From the NCBI RefSeq assembly GCF_015291725.1, contig NZ_CP030038.1, positions 1,663,001 through 1,727,000 of the forward strand: DNA of 64,000 nt, in the 5' to 3' direction. Source of the stretch: Bradyrhizobium sp. CCBAU 51765 (GTDB taxonomy: Bacteria > Pseudomonadota > Alphaproteobacteria > Rhizobiales > Xanthobacteraceae). The notes under the pieces are model-generated. The model was not told the DNA's origin and searched no databases. It worked only from the letters and a program-made list of their open reading frames with translations. Both the position numbers and the translations under genes were made by a program. Of the stretch, positions 1 through 7,934 are shown one piece after another; positions within the stretch are counted from its first letter, which is position 1; each line of letters opens with the position of its first letter.

Positions 1-257
1 TCGGCCTGGTGCGGCAGGTCGTCGACGATGCCAAGCTGATGGAGGAGGCGCTGACGCTGGCACGCCGTCTGGCTGATGGACCGACGCGCGCCTTGGTGGC
101 AACGCGCGCGCTGGTCGAGGAGAGCGAGCATGCGACCTACGAGGCGCAGTTCCGCCGCGAGATCGAGCTTCAGGCCACGATCCGCAAAAGCGCGGACGCC
201 ATCGAAGGCCGCAATGCCTTCATCGAGAAGCGCAAGGCGAGGTTTACGGGACGGTGA
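1..257 (+). CDS. Enoyl-CoA hydratase/isomerase family protein, C-terminal part
   Basis: Only the last 84 residues are in the window; the reading frame is open at base 1 (codons from base 3) and ends at a TGA at 255-257. The visible part is the C-terminal helical region of a crotonase-fold enzyme: a run of the form AxxLARRLADGPTRAL followed by an E-rich helix and an ending of the form GRNAFIEKRKARF, which is typical of enoyl-CoA hydratases and of the phenylacetate-pathway isomerase PaaG. The active-site half lies outside the window, so the substrate cannot be judged. A palindromic intergenic repeat follows the stop codon. Confidence 0.8.
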   Translation, partial: GLVRQVVDDAKLMEEALTLARRLADGPTRALVATRALVEESEHATYEAQFRREIELQATIRKSADAIEGRNAFIEKRKARFTGR

Positions 258-286
258 GGTGCGGGGCTGCTCCTCAATCTCGCTAT

Positions 287-362
287 ACCCTGGCTTGACC
301 CGGGCATCCACGTCTTCGCATCCCCAGAACGTGGATGGCCGGGACAGGCCCGGCCATGACGA
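287..362. repeat. Palindromic intergenic repeat (REP-like)
   Basis: GC-rich sequence with two facing half-sites: cccgggcatccacgt on the left and acgtggatggccggg on the right, followed by a further GGCCGGGCC-type palindrome. Its reverse strand translates as MAGPVPAIHVLG, a peptide I recall as a frequent spurious prediction in Bradyrhizobium and Rhodopseudomonas genomes, which suggests a dispersed repeat. Only one copy is in this window. Confidence 0.6.
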
Positions 363-406
363 CGGATAGACGGAGATCAGTCGGAAAGCGGCTAAAACCT
401 AAGTGC

Positions 407-583
407 TCAGAGCGAGCGGTCCAGCCGGCTGGCCTGATGCTTGGCGCGCCATTTCGGGCCAGGCCCGCGCATGTAGTGCAGCTCGGGGCGGTAGGGGTTG
501 CCCGCGACACGGATCAGCGTCTGCCATTTGGTGGTGACGTAGGTCAGGGGCTGGCGGAGCAGGTTCAGTGACGACAGCAACAT
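407..583 (-). CDS. Small conserved hypothetical protein (58 aa)
   Basis: A 58-residue frame beginning MLLSSLNLLRQ and ending QASRLDRSL. The ATG at 583 is preceded by GAGGTG at good ribosome-binding distance, and the start lies only 9 bases after the stop of the gene at 593-826, so the two are probably co-transcribed. The protein is basic, with an aromatic stretch (NPYRPELHYMRGPGPKW) and no signal peptide or recognisable domain. I do not recognise its function. The good ribosome-binding site and tight spacing are the reasons for calling it a gene. Confidence 0.55.
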   Translation of the reverse strand: MLLSSLNLLRQPLTYVTTKWQTLIRVAGNPYRPELHYMRGPGPKWRAKHQASRLDRSL

Positions 584-592
584 GGCATCACC

Positions 593-826
593 TCAATGCG
601 GCTTGCCGAGAATGGCGGTGAACGGGAGATCGAAAATCTCCTCGCCGTCATCGTCGCTGATATGGATGACCCAGTCGCGCCAGTCTTCGGCACCGGGCGT
701 CTGGATCATCGAGTTCATGATCTGGGCGGCGCGGTCGCGCGCCTCGGTCAGATTGGCGACGACGGCCCCGTAGCGGTCGATCAGCGTGCCCTCGGTGTTG
801 GAGCAGTGAAAATAGACCTGGACCAT
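593..826 (-). CDS. DUF6894-like small protein (77 aa)
   Basis: 77 residues from an ATG at 826, with a strong AGGAGG ribosome-binding site seven bases upstream; the longer frame reaching 880 lacks one. The order of elements (YFHC near the start, DRYGAVVANLTEARDRAAQIM, then HISDDDGEEIFDLPF) matches the short DUF6894-type proteins that occur in many copies in Bradyrhizobium genomes. The family has no assigned biochemical function. It is the first gene of a probable two-gene unit with the 58-residue gene just downstream. Confidence 0.75.
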   Translation of the reverse strand: MVQVYFHCSNTEGTLIDRYGAVVANLTEARDRAAQIMNSMIQTPGAEDWRDWVIHISDDDGEEIFDLPFTAILGKPH

Positions 827-1030
827 GAACGCCTCCTGTAGAAAGCGATTGGGAAGGCATATCGATACCACCCCAGGCATTTGCGAAACATTCGGGTCGA
901 GCCCGGTAAGGGAATCTACGGAGGTTGGTCGCTGCGGAAGCCGCTACAGGTTTTATCACAGGCGGGTGATGATCAACTGGACGGCGTTCCGGCGACATGG
1001 AACAAGTTTTCCGGGAAGGTCGGGGGCACC

Positions 1031-3103
1031 GTGAACCAGTTCTCATTCCTGAGCGAACGCCGAAGCCTGCGCGTGGTTGCGGCGGCCGTCGCCGGCGCGC
1101 TGCTCGCCTTCACCCCGGCTTCTTCCGAACCGGTCAGGAAGAGCGGCTATGCGATCGGCACCGACATTTGCGGCAGCGGCGATCTCGCTTTTCCCAGGAT
1201 TCAGATCGACATGAAGGCGGGATTCTGCGCCGGGCTCGTCGCCAGCGAAGAGGATCATCTCAAATTTCCGCGTTCGATCGTCCAGGTGCCCGGCCGCGAC
1301 CTGTTCGTCGTGGCCGACATGGGCGGCTGGGGTCATGCCGATGGACGGCTGCTGCTGCTCGACCCGCACGCGCGACAGGACCGGCGTTTCAGGGAGCTGC
1401 TGACCGGAATCGAGTATCCGTTCGGCCTCGTCACCGGCCCGGAGAAGAAGCTCTATGCCTCGACCCCGGAAGCGATCTTCCGGTTCGATCCGCTTGCGGA
1501 TAATCCGCGGAGCACGGTGGAGACCATCATCCGTCACCTGCCCGGCCGGCGGATCAGGCTGCCGGATGGCACCAGGCTCGACGAGATCGCGCACCCGCTC
1601 AAGCAGTTCGTGTTCGATCGCGACGGCCGGCTGTTCGTCAATGTCGGCTCGCACAGCGACGACTGCGTCACGCCGGCGCCGATCACAAAGCCCTGTGCGG
1701 CCGCCGAAGGCGCCTCCGCGCTGGCATCGATCTGGCTGTTCACGCCGCCGGCGGGTGGTGTGTTTCCGGCATTGAAGCCTGGCGATCCCGATCCGCCGCA
1801 CACCGTCTATGCGCGCGGCCTGCGCAATTCGATGGCGCTGGCGCTGCACCCGATGTTTCCGGACGCCGGCTACGCCTTCCTGCAGGGCGAGAACGGTCGC
1901 GATCTGCCTGACATCTTCAAGCCGAACGAGGAGATCAACGCGATCGAGCAGGGCCGGCACTATGGCTGGCCCTATTGCTACGACCTGTCGACCCCGAGTC
2001 CCGAGTTCAAGCGCGTGCTGCAATCCGGGGTCTACAAGTCGCTCTGCACGGCCAATCCGCTCTACAAGGCACCATTCTCGCTGCTGCCACCGCACGGCGC
2101 GCCGCTCGCGATGATGTACTATCACGGCGGCAAATTCCCGGAGCTCGAAGGCAAGCTGCTGGTCGGCCTGCACGGCTATCGGCCGACCGGAAGCCGCCTG
2201 CTCGTCTATGACGTCGACGATCACGGCTTCCCCAAACCTGCTCCGGCGCCGGTGCGCTATCACGTCAGTTGCGCCGGCGACCCGACCCGCAGCTTCCAGA
2301 CCAACGCCGGCGAAGTCGCTGCCGCGCCGTTCGAGGAGCTGATTGCAGGCTGGCACCGCGTCAATGGCGCGCGGCCGCAAGGCGCGCCCGTGGGCATGAC
2401 GGTCGCCGAGGACGGCGCGATCTGGCTGGTCGAAGACAAGAACAAGACCGTCATCAGGATCGATCGCACCACGGGCGATGCGCCTCAGCCGCTACCCTGC
2501 GACATGCGCAGCCAGGTCATGATCGACCAGCTCGCGGCCTTCGTCGCCAGGGACACGCAGAACAGCGCCCGGCTCACCACGCTGCGCAAGGGCCTCGTCG
2601 AGAAGCATTGCGTCGGCTGCCACGCGGATTTCGGCCTGGCGCCGGGTCAATCGGAGACGGAGAAGGACGGGGCCGTGCTGCGCTTCATGCTGTCGCAAGA
2701 CGGCTGGATCTATCCGGGCGATCCCGACGCCGGCAAGCTGCGCACGCGCCTGCGCGGCCTGGGCGCGGAGAAGCTGATGCCGCCGGGCGGCGAGGGCCTT
2801 CCGAAGTCCGAGCCCGGCTACAAACGTCTGCTGGACGCGGCGGATCTGCTCGTCGCGAACATGGTTCCGGGCACGCGGATGCGGATCAAGTCGGGTCCGC
2901 CGCAGCGCAAGTTCTACGGCAGGACGAGCAAGGAATGCGGCGAAATACCGGCCGCCAAGGTCGTCGTCGTGACACAAAGGAACGCTGTAGACAAACCCGG
3001 CTTCAGCCGATTCTTCCGGCCGGCCGATCCCTATCTGAATGGCGAGTGCACCGACGGCGATGGCTATTACATCCGGCAGGAATTTCTGGTGCCTGTGCGG
3101 TAG
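1031..3103 (+). CDS. Secreted PQQ-type sugar/sorbosone dehydrogenase-like protein with C-terminal cytochrome c domain
   Basis: 690 residues from a GTG at 1031, chosen because it places a Sec signal peptide (RRSLRVVAAAVAGALLAF) at the N-terminus; the frame extends back to 881 without signal character. Residues about 60-500 form a glucose/sorbosone dehydrogenase-like beta-propeller, with GLRNSMALALHP and NEEINAIEQGRHYGWPYC as diagnostic pieces. A c-type haem motif CVGCH (Cys527, Cys530, His531) and a later LMPP, the probable Met ligand region, follow. The arrangement suggests periplasmic sugar or alcohol oxidation with electrons passed to the attached cytochrome. The substrate is not predictable. 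Its 3' end overlaps the SMP-30-like gene. Confidence 0.75.
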   Translation: MNQFSFLSERRSLRVVAAAVAGALLAFTPASSEPVRKSGYAIGTDICGSGDLAFPRIQIDMKAGFCAGLVASEEDHLKFPRSIVQVPGRDLFVVADMGGWGHADGRLLLLDPHARQDRRFRELLTGIEYPFGLVTGPEKKLYASTPEAIFRFDPLADNPRSTVETIIRHLPGRRIRLPDGTRLDEIAHPLKQFVFDRDGRLFVNVGSHSDDCVTPAPITKPCAAAEGASALASIWLFTPPAGGVFPALKPGDPDPPHTVYARGLRNSMALALHPMFPDAGYAFLQGENGRDLPDIFKPNEEINAIEQGRHYGWPYCYDLSTPSPEFKRVLQSGVYKSLCTANPLYKAPFSLLPPHGAPLAMMYYHGGKFPELEGKLLVGLHGYRPTGSRLLVYDVDDHGFPKPAPAPVRYHVSCAGDPTRSFQTNAGEVAAAPFEELIAGWHRVNGARPQGAPVGMTVAEDGAIWLVEDKNKTVIRIDRTTGDAPQPLPCDMRSQVMIDQLAAFVARDTQNSARLTTLRKGLVEKHCVGCHADFGLAPGQSETEKDGAVLRFMLSQDGWIYPGDPDAGKLRTRLRGLGAEKLMPPGGEGLPKSEPGYKRLLDAADLLVANMVPGTRMRIKSGPPQRKFYGRTSKECGEIPAAKVVVVTQRNAVDKPGFSRFFRPADPYLNGECTDGDGYYIRQEFLVPVR

Positions 3104-4001
3104 CGTTCTTCTCGTCATTGCGACCGCGTCCGCCCGGGCCGAGACCAGGCTGTTCGAAAGCGTGCAGGTGACGCCTGCGGGAGAATACACGTTCGGCATC
3201 GAAGGGCCGGCTACCGATCTCGACGGCAATCTCTTCGTGGTCAATCTCGGCAAGCCCGGCACCATCGGCAGGCTGCCGGCCGGCGGCGCGGCGTCGGAGC
3301 CGTTCACGGTGCTTCCCGAAGGCAGTGTCGGCAACGCCATCCGTTTCGATCGGAACGGCACCATGTTCATTGCCGACTACAAGAAGCACAATATCTTCGC
3401 GATCCCGAAGGGCGCGACCAAGCCGGCCGTCTGGTTTCACTCCGAGGAGATGAACCAGCCCAACGACATCACCATCGCCCGCGACGGCACGATCTATGCG
3501 AGCGATCCGAACTGGAAGGGCCGCGAAGGATACGTCTGGCGCATCGCGAAGGGAGCCGACGGCACGGTGCAGGGCCGGGTCATGGCTGCGCCGCGCGCGA
3601 TGGGCACCACCAACGGCATCGATCTCAGTCCGGACGGCAAGACGCTTTATGTCGGCGAATCCAGCAGCGGCCAGATCTGGTCCTATGCGATCAGCGGCAA
3701 CGAGCTCACCGGGGCAAAACTCGTCAAGTCGTTTCAGCCCGACACCATCGACGGTCTGCGCACCGACGTTGCCGGCCGTCTCTATGTCGCGCGCATTCTC
3801 AAAGGCACGATAGCGCTGATGAAGCCCAGTGGCGCCGTCGAGCGGGAGATCGCGCTGAAGGGCAAGGAGCCGACCAACCTCGCCTTCGGCGGCAGCGACG
3901 GCAAGACCGTCTTCGTCACCCAGCGCCAGGGTGGCTACATCGAGTCCTTCCGCACCGACCAGCAGGGGCGCGAGCACTGCCTCCAGCGCGGGCGTTGCTA
4001 G
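3060..4001 (+). CDS. SMP-30/gluconolactonase-like beta-propeller protein, exported
   Basis: 313 residues from the ATG at 3060, overlapping the end of the dehydrogenase gene by 44 bases; an in-frame ATG at 3039 is possible. A signal peptide ends near TASARA-ET. The body has repeated propeller blades (GIEGPATDLDGNLFVVNL, QPNDITIARDGTIYASDP, TTNGIDLSPDGKTLYVGES) characteristic of SMP-30/gluconolactonase/LRE-like lactonases. The overlap and shared export imply it works with the upstream dehydrogenase, perhaps hydrolysing the lactone product; that pairing is inference. Confidence 0.75.
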   Translation: MAITSGRNFWCLCGSVLLVIATASARAETRLFESVQVTPAGEYTFGIEGPATDLDGNLFVVNLGKPGTIGRLPAGGAASEPFTVLPEGSVGNAIRFDRNGTMFIADYKKHNIFAIPKGATKPAVWFHSEEMNQPNDITIARDGTIYASDPNWKGREGYVWRIAKGADGTVQGRVMAAPRAMGTTNGIDLSPDGKTLYVGESSSGQIWSYAISGNELTGAKLVKSFQPDTIDGLRTDVAGRLYVARILKGTIALMKPSGAVEREIALKGKEPTNLAFGGSDGKTVFVTQRQGGYIESFRTDQQGREHCLQRGRC

Positions 4002-4041
4002 CAATGGCTTCACGTTGAAACGGTTGCCGCGGGTGGCTCAG

Positions 4042-4194
4042 CTCTCCCGCTTGCGGGAGAGGTCGCGCCCACCGGGTCGCGCCGAAGGCGCGCCCGATGA
4101 CAGGCTCCGGCGCGGGTGAGGGCTCTCTTCTCTTAGGGATTGTCCCATTGCGGAAACACCCTCTCCCCAACCCTCTCCCGCAAGCGGGAGAGGG
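4042..4194. repeat. Intergenic repeat family A, copy 1
   Basis: Most of the 324-base gap between 4002 and 4325 is this element, and I see no gene there. It starts and ends with near-identical hairpins (ctctcccgcttgcgggagag at 4042 and its mirror at 4172-4193). The right-hand part, from the gctccggcgcgggtgaggg stretch to 4194, is present in reverse orientation at 23728-23818 with only scattered differences. Confidence 0.8.
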
Positions 4195-4325
4195 AGCGCA
4201 CCTCGCTCGTTGCAGCGATCAAGCCTCCCGCAAGAGGGCGGCATTCTTCTTGCTTGCATCCGGCCGCCGCAGGGATCAAGAATCTGTGGCACCCCCTCAA
4301 GAGCATGCGACCACGGAGTGTTTGA

Positions 4326-5351
4326 GTGAAAGCCGTCCATACCGAACTGCACCGCAGCCACGATCCGCAATTCTTCCTGGTTCGCGGTGTCGTCAAGCGC
4401 ACCACCGAGCAGCCCGAGCGCGCCGACCGCCTGCTCAAGGGATTGAAGGAAGGAAAGCATCAACTGGTCGAACCGACCAGGTTCGGGCAGGGGCCGCGCG
4501 CGCGCATTCACAGTCCGGAATATCTGTCGTTCCTGAGCGAAGCCTGGGACGCCTGGACCGCGCTCGGCGATTCCGGCCCGGAGATGATCGGCAACATCCA
4601 TCCGGTGCGCCATGCCGCGACCTATCCCACCCACATCGTTGGCAAGCTCGGCTGGCACACCGCCGACACCGCGGCGCCGATCGGGCCGGGCACGTGGGCG
4701 GCCGCCTGCGCCGCAACCGATGTCGCAGTTACCGCGGCGCAGATGGTGATGGACGGCGAGGACGCGACCTACGCGCTGTGCCGTCCTCCCGGCCATCACG
4801 CCTATCGCGATATGGCCGGCGGCTTCTGCTTTCTCAACAACAGCGCGATCGCCGCCGCGCATCTGCGGCTCAAGCACGAGCGCGTCGTGATCCTCGACGT
4901 CGACGTTCATCACGGCAACGGCACGCAAGGCATTTTTTATGCTCGGCCCGACGTCTACACGATCTCGATCCATGCCGACCCCGTCGCGTACTATCCTTAC
5001 GTGTGGGGCTATGCGCATGAGCGTGGCGAAGGCCCCGGTCTCGGCACCAATCTCAACATTCCCCTCGCCATCGGCACCGGCGATGACGGCTACATCCAGG
5101 CGCTGGACCTCGCGCGAAAGGCGATCGAGGCGTTTGCGCCGGGCGCCCTCGTCATCGCGCTTGGTCTCGATGCCTCCGAGCACGATCCACTGAAGGGATT
5201 GGCCGTCACCACGCCCGGCTTCCGCCGCATCGGCCAGGCCATCGCGAAAATGGGGCTGCCGACCGTGTTCGTGCAGGAGGGCGGTTATCTCTCGGATATC
5301 CTCGGCGCGAACCTGACCTCAGTGCTGGCAGGATTCGAAGAAGCGCGATGA
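4326..5351 (+). CDS. Histone deacetylase family protein / acetylpolyamine amidohydrolase-like
   Basis: 341 residues from a GTG at 4326 preceded by CGGAG at suitable distance. It shows the complete zinc-amidohydrolase signature of the arginase/deacetylase superfamily: RPPGHHA (general-base histidine pair), DVDVHHGNGTQ (zinc-binding Asp and His), GLDASEHDPL (third zinc ligand) and a late QEGGY (transition-state Tyr). Bacterial members remove acetyl groups from polyamines or other small acetylated amides. It stands alone between repeat copies, so context gives no substrate hint. Confidence 0.85.
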   Translation: MKAVHTELHRSHDPQFFLVRGVVKRTTEQPERADRLLKGLKEGKHQLVEPTRFGQGPRARIHSPEYLSFLSEAWDAWTALGDSGPEMIGNIHPVRHAATYPTHIVGKLGWHTADTAAPIGPGTWAAACAATDVAVTAAQMVMDGEDATYALCRPPGHHAYRDMAGGFCFLNNSAIAAAHLRLKHERVVILDVDVHHGNGTQGIFYARPDVYTISIHADPVAYYPYVWGYAHERGEGPGLGTNLNIPLAIGTGDDGYIQALDLARKAIEAFAPGALVIALGLDASEHDPLKGLAVTTPGFRRIGQAIAKMGLPTVFVQEGGYLSDILGANLTSVLAGFEEAR

Positions 5352-5385
5352 GGTCTCTTTCGCCTCTCCCTGCAAGCGAGCAGGG

Positions 5386-5583
5386 CTATCGCATATGACA
5401 GTGGGGGGTTGCCGGATGAGCCGGGCCTGCATGGTTCGAGACGCCCGCTTTGGCGGGCTCCTCACCATGAGGGTCTGATATCTCGCCGCAAAACGCGCCC
5501 TCATCCTGAGGGCCCGCCGGAGGCGGGCGTCTCGAAGGATGGCCGCAGGCGAGTTTCCCGCCGCGTTCCCTCATATGCGATAA
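5386..5583. repeat. Intergenic repeat family B, copy 1 (MITE-like)
   Basis: About 198 bases bounded by terminal inverted repeats ctatcgcatatga and tcatatgcgataa. Inside is a long inverted repeat: cgagacgcccgctttggcggg with a ccatgaggg shoulder on the left, and the matching ccctcatcctgaggg and ggcgggcgtctcg on the right. A second copy with the same layout is at 29711-29908. There is no coding capacity beyond chance frames. It fills most of the gap between the amidohydrolase and the monooxygenase gene. Confidence 0.85.
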
Positions 5584-5614
5584 CCCCTGCCGCGTGCGGA
5601 GGAGGGAGAAGAAC

Positions 5615-6595
5615 CTAGAACATCCCGCTCGCCGCGAGCGCTTTGCAGACGTGCTGCATCTCGGATTCGTCGGCGACCATGTCGAGCATGATCGTCGTCA
5701 GGCCTTTCGCCGAAAACTGCTTCAGCTTCGCGCCGATCTCGTCGTAGCTGCCGACGAGATACGGGCAGTCGGCCTGGAAGGTCAGGAACGGCAGCAGCCA
5801 GTAGCCGTTGTCCTGAAGCTCGCCGCTTTGCCCCTCATGGAGCCGCCGCTTCCACACGGAGTCGCTGTTCTCCACCGTGAGCGCGAGCAGCTCGCGATCA
5901 TCTTGATTGTCGCGGAAGCGCGCCGTTGCGGCCTGCCGGGCTTCGTTGCGGTCCGCGCGCGCGAAGATTCCAAAGTTCATGCCTGCTGCGTCGAGCCCGC
6001 GATCGAGGTCGGGCGGCAGCATCTGCATCTTGATGCAGCCGGTCTCCTCCGCGACGCGCTGGGCCGCCTCGGATTGGCCGGCGATCAGGAACTCCGGCAT
6101 CAGCTCCGCGGGCAGGCGCGGACGAAGCTGCAGATTGCTGGCGCGGTAGAACCGGCCCGCGAAATTGACGGGTCGCGGGCTTGCCAGCAACTGGCGCATC
6201 AGTGCGACGTATTCGCCGAGCCGAACGTAACGATCGGCATGCGACTGGTCGTCGCCCAGTCCCTGCAAGTCGCTGATCGCCGTCCCCGTGATCATGTTGA
6301 GATAGACCTTGCGGCCGTAGAGCTGCGCGAAGGACGAAACGAATTTCGCGGCCGTGAACGGGTGCATGTAGAGCGGATTGACGGCGATCAGCGGCGAACT
6401 CCGCGTCGTCTCTGCCATGATGTGCTGGGCCATCGCCCAGGGCTCGACGAACACGTCATTGCCTTCGAACAGCAGGATGCCTTCGAAGCCGTTGCGGTCG
6501 GCGAACCCGGCCACCCGCATCAGCTCGCCGACATAGGCCTTGGGATCGCGGTTGCGTGAAATCGCCGGAAAGACGCGCAGCCGCGGCGGCATCAT
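5615..6595 (-). CDS. LLM-class (luciferase-like) flavin-dependent monooxygenase
   Basis: 326 residues; the ATG at 6595 overlaps the stop of the phosphopantetheinyl transferase gene (ATGA). It is recognised by FPAISRNRDPKAYVGEL at the N-terminus, NPLYMHPFTAAKFVSSFAQ, YLNMITG and RLGEYVALMRQL, the pattern of alkanesulfonate-monooxygenase (SsuD)-like members of the bacterial luciferase family, which use FMNH2 and oxygen. Translational coupling to the transferase, and proximity to the peptide synthetase, make a tailoring oxygenation of its product plausible. That role is inference; sulfonate desulfonation is the alternative. Confidence 0.8.
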   Translation of the reverse strand: MMPPRLRVFPAISRNRDPKAYVGELMRVAGFADRNGFEGILLFEGNDVFVEPWAMAQHIMAETTRSSPLIAVNPLYMHPFTAAKFVSSFAQLYGRKVYLNMITGTAISDLQGLGDDQSHADRYVRLGEYVALMRQLLASPRPVNFAGRFYRASNLQLRPRLPAELMPEFLIAGQSEAAQRVAEETGCIKMQMLPPDLDRGLDAAGMNFGIFARADRNEARQAATARFRDNQDDRELLALTVENSDSVWKRRLHEGQSGELQDNGYWLLPFLTFQADCPYLVGSYDEIGAKLKQFSAKGLTTIMLDMVADESEMQHVCKALAASGMF

Positions 6596-7323
6596 TCAGC
6601 CGCTTGCTGGAGCGGCCAGGCGTGGCGGCTGATGGGAAGGCCGCCGTCCGCACGGGAGCCGTCGGCGATCGCGAGGCGATGCGAGGGCGATGGCGAGCAC
6701 AGCGAGAAGCGCCAGCCGTCCGGATCGTCGGCGATGTCGGGCTTGAAGCTGATCTCGATGGCCTCGCTCGACACCTGCATCGCGAACGCGTCGAGCGGCA
6801 AATTGAGTCCGAAGCCTCTGGCCTTCAGATAGGCCTCCTTGAGCGTCCAATAGTCGAAGAAGCGCTCGATGGCCGCGGGCTCAGGCAGCCCACGCAGCGT
6901 CTCCACTTCCTCCGGCGCAAAGAAGCGGAGCGCGGTGGACAGCGGGGCGACGCGCCGTGACACGGTTTCGACGTCGATGCCGACGGCCTCATGCCGCGAC
7001 ACCACGCAGGCAACGCATCCATCGGCATGCGACAGGCTGAAATGCAGCGGGGTCGAGCTGACCGGCGCTGCGACAAACGGCCGCCCATAGCGGCCCGCGG
7101 CAAAGGACCAGTCGGAGGGTGCGACGTTGCGCGCGACCTGCGATAGTGCGAGGCGCAACATGGCGTGTGCGAAGATGTATTGCCGCCGGTGCCGCTCGAA
7201 CATGAAGCGATCGGCCCGGGCTCGTTCGTCGACCGAGAGCAGACGCCGGCACGCCTCGACCGCGCCCGGCCTGTCAATGGCCTCGATCAGCCCGACAAAG
7301 AGTTCAATTCTGTCGTCCGCCAT
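6592..7323 (-). CDS. 4'-phosphopantetheinyl transferase (Sfp type)
   Basis: 243 residues from the ATG at 7323 (MADDRIELF); the frame continues to 7398 but those residues look unlike the family. It carries the three hallmark blocks: HFSLSHADG, GIDVETV (magnesium-binding Asp/Glu) and FFDYWTLKEAYLKARGFGL. Such enzymes attach the phosphopantetheine arm of CoA to carrier domains. The only obvious client nearby is the two-carrier peptide synthetase at 7935-14378, on the same strand upstream, so it is the likely activator of that enzyme. Its end overlaps the start of the monooxygenase gene. Confidence 0.9.
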   Translation of the reverse strand: MADDRIELFVGLIEAIDRPGAVEACRRLLSVDERARADRFMFERHRRQYIFAHAMLRLALSQVARNVAPSDWSFAAGRYGRPFVAAPVSSTPLHFSLSHADGCVACVVSRHEAVGIDVETVSRRVAPLSTALRFFAPEEVETLRGLPEPAAIERFFDYWTLKEAYLKARGFGLNLPLDAFAMQVSSEAIEISFKPDIADDPDGWRFSLCSPSPSHRLAIADGSRADGGLPISRHAWPLQQAAE

Positions 7324-7505
7324 CACTTGGGCCCATGACGTCAGGCGGGGCCAAATCCCCGGTCCTGACGGAAGATTCAACTGCGCAAGAATCACCAAGA
7401 GGACCGTTCCTAACGGTCCACCCAGGCGAATTCTTGTCGATTTGCAGGCCGGTTTACAGGCGCAAGCTTGTGCGAGACCCCAACTCGACCAGCGAGCGGC
7501 CGACG

Positions 7506-7589
7506 ACCGAAAACCAAAGGCCGAAAATTAAAGGCCGAAAGTCAAAGACTGAAATCCAAAGTCCGAGAACTGAAGCTCGAACGTTGAAG
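7506..7589. repeat. Six degenerate 14-bp tandem repeats
   Basis: Six consecutive 14-base units, in order accgaaaaccaaag, gccgaaaattaaag, gccgaaagtcaaag, actgaaatccaaag, tccgagaactgaag, ctcgaacgttgaag; a decaying seventh may follow. The array is A-rich in a GC-rich genome and occupies part of the 301-base gap (7324-7624) between the transferase start and the small lysine-rich gene. No gene is seen in that gap. No role is evident. Confidence 0.75.
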
Positions 7590-7624
7590 TCTGGAGATTG
7601 CTGCGGCGTCCCGGCCGGCGAATC

Positions 7625-7795
7625 TTACTTCTTTTTCTTCTTGGTCTTCTTCGACCCGCCCAGCATCGAAAGGCTGGCGTCGACGTCCTTCAGCGCGGAT
7701 TGCAGCTTCTTCTTCTCGTTGGTCAGCAGCTTCTGGAGGGCCTTGCGGTCCTTGTCGCTCAACGAGGTGCCCTTGGTAAATTTGACGAAACCCAT
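7625..7795 (-). CDS. Small lysine-rich hypothetical protein (56 aa)
   Basis: 56 residues from the ATG at 7795, preceded by GGGGGAA. The product starts MGFVKFTKGTSLSDKDRKALQKLL, continues as a charged helix with leucine heptads, and ends in a very basic tail, GGSKKTKKKKK. It has no signal peptide and looks like a short coiled-coil or nucleic-acid-binding peptide. I do not recognise a named family. It lies between the synthetase and the transferase on the same strand, but the large gap before the transferase argues against tight coupling. Confidence 0.6.
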   Translation of the reverse strand: MGFVKFTKGTSLSDKDRKALQKLLTNEKKKLQSALKDVDASLSMLGGSKKTKKKKK

Positions 7796-7934
7796 AATAT
7801 TCCCCCGGTTGAAAACAATCGTCCAAATCGAAGCGCGAGAATAATCTTGCGCGGCGACGCCAAATAATCAAGACGCAACTTGATCATTCACAGCCTTCGC
7901 ACGTGAATCCGCACTCGTCCGCGACGCAATCCGC

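Noticed and set aside
7506-7589. Possible CRISPR array
   Set aside because: Units are 14 bases, directly adjacent and degenerate, with no spacers and no cas genes.
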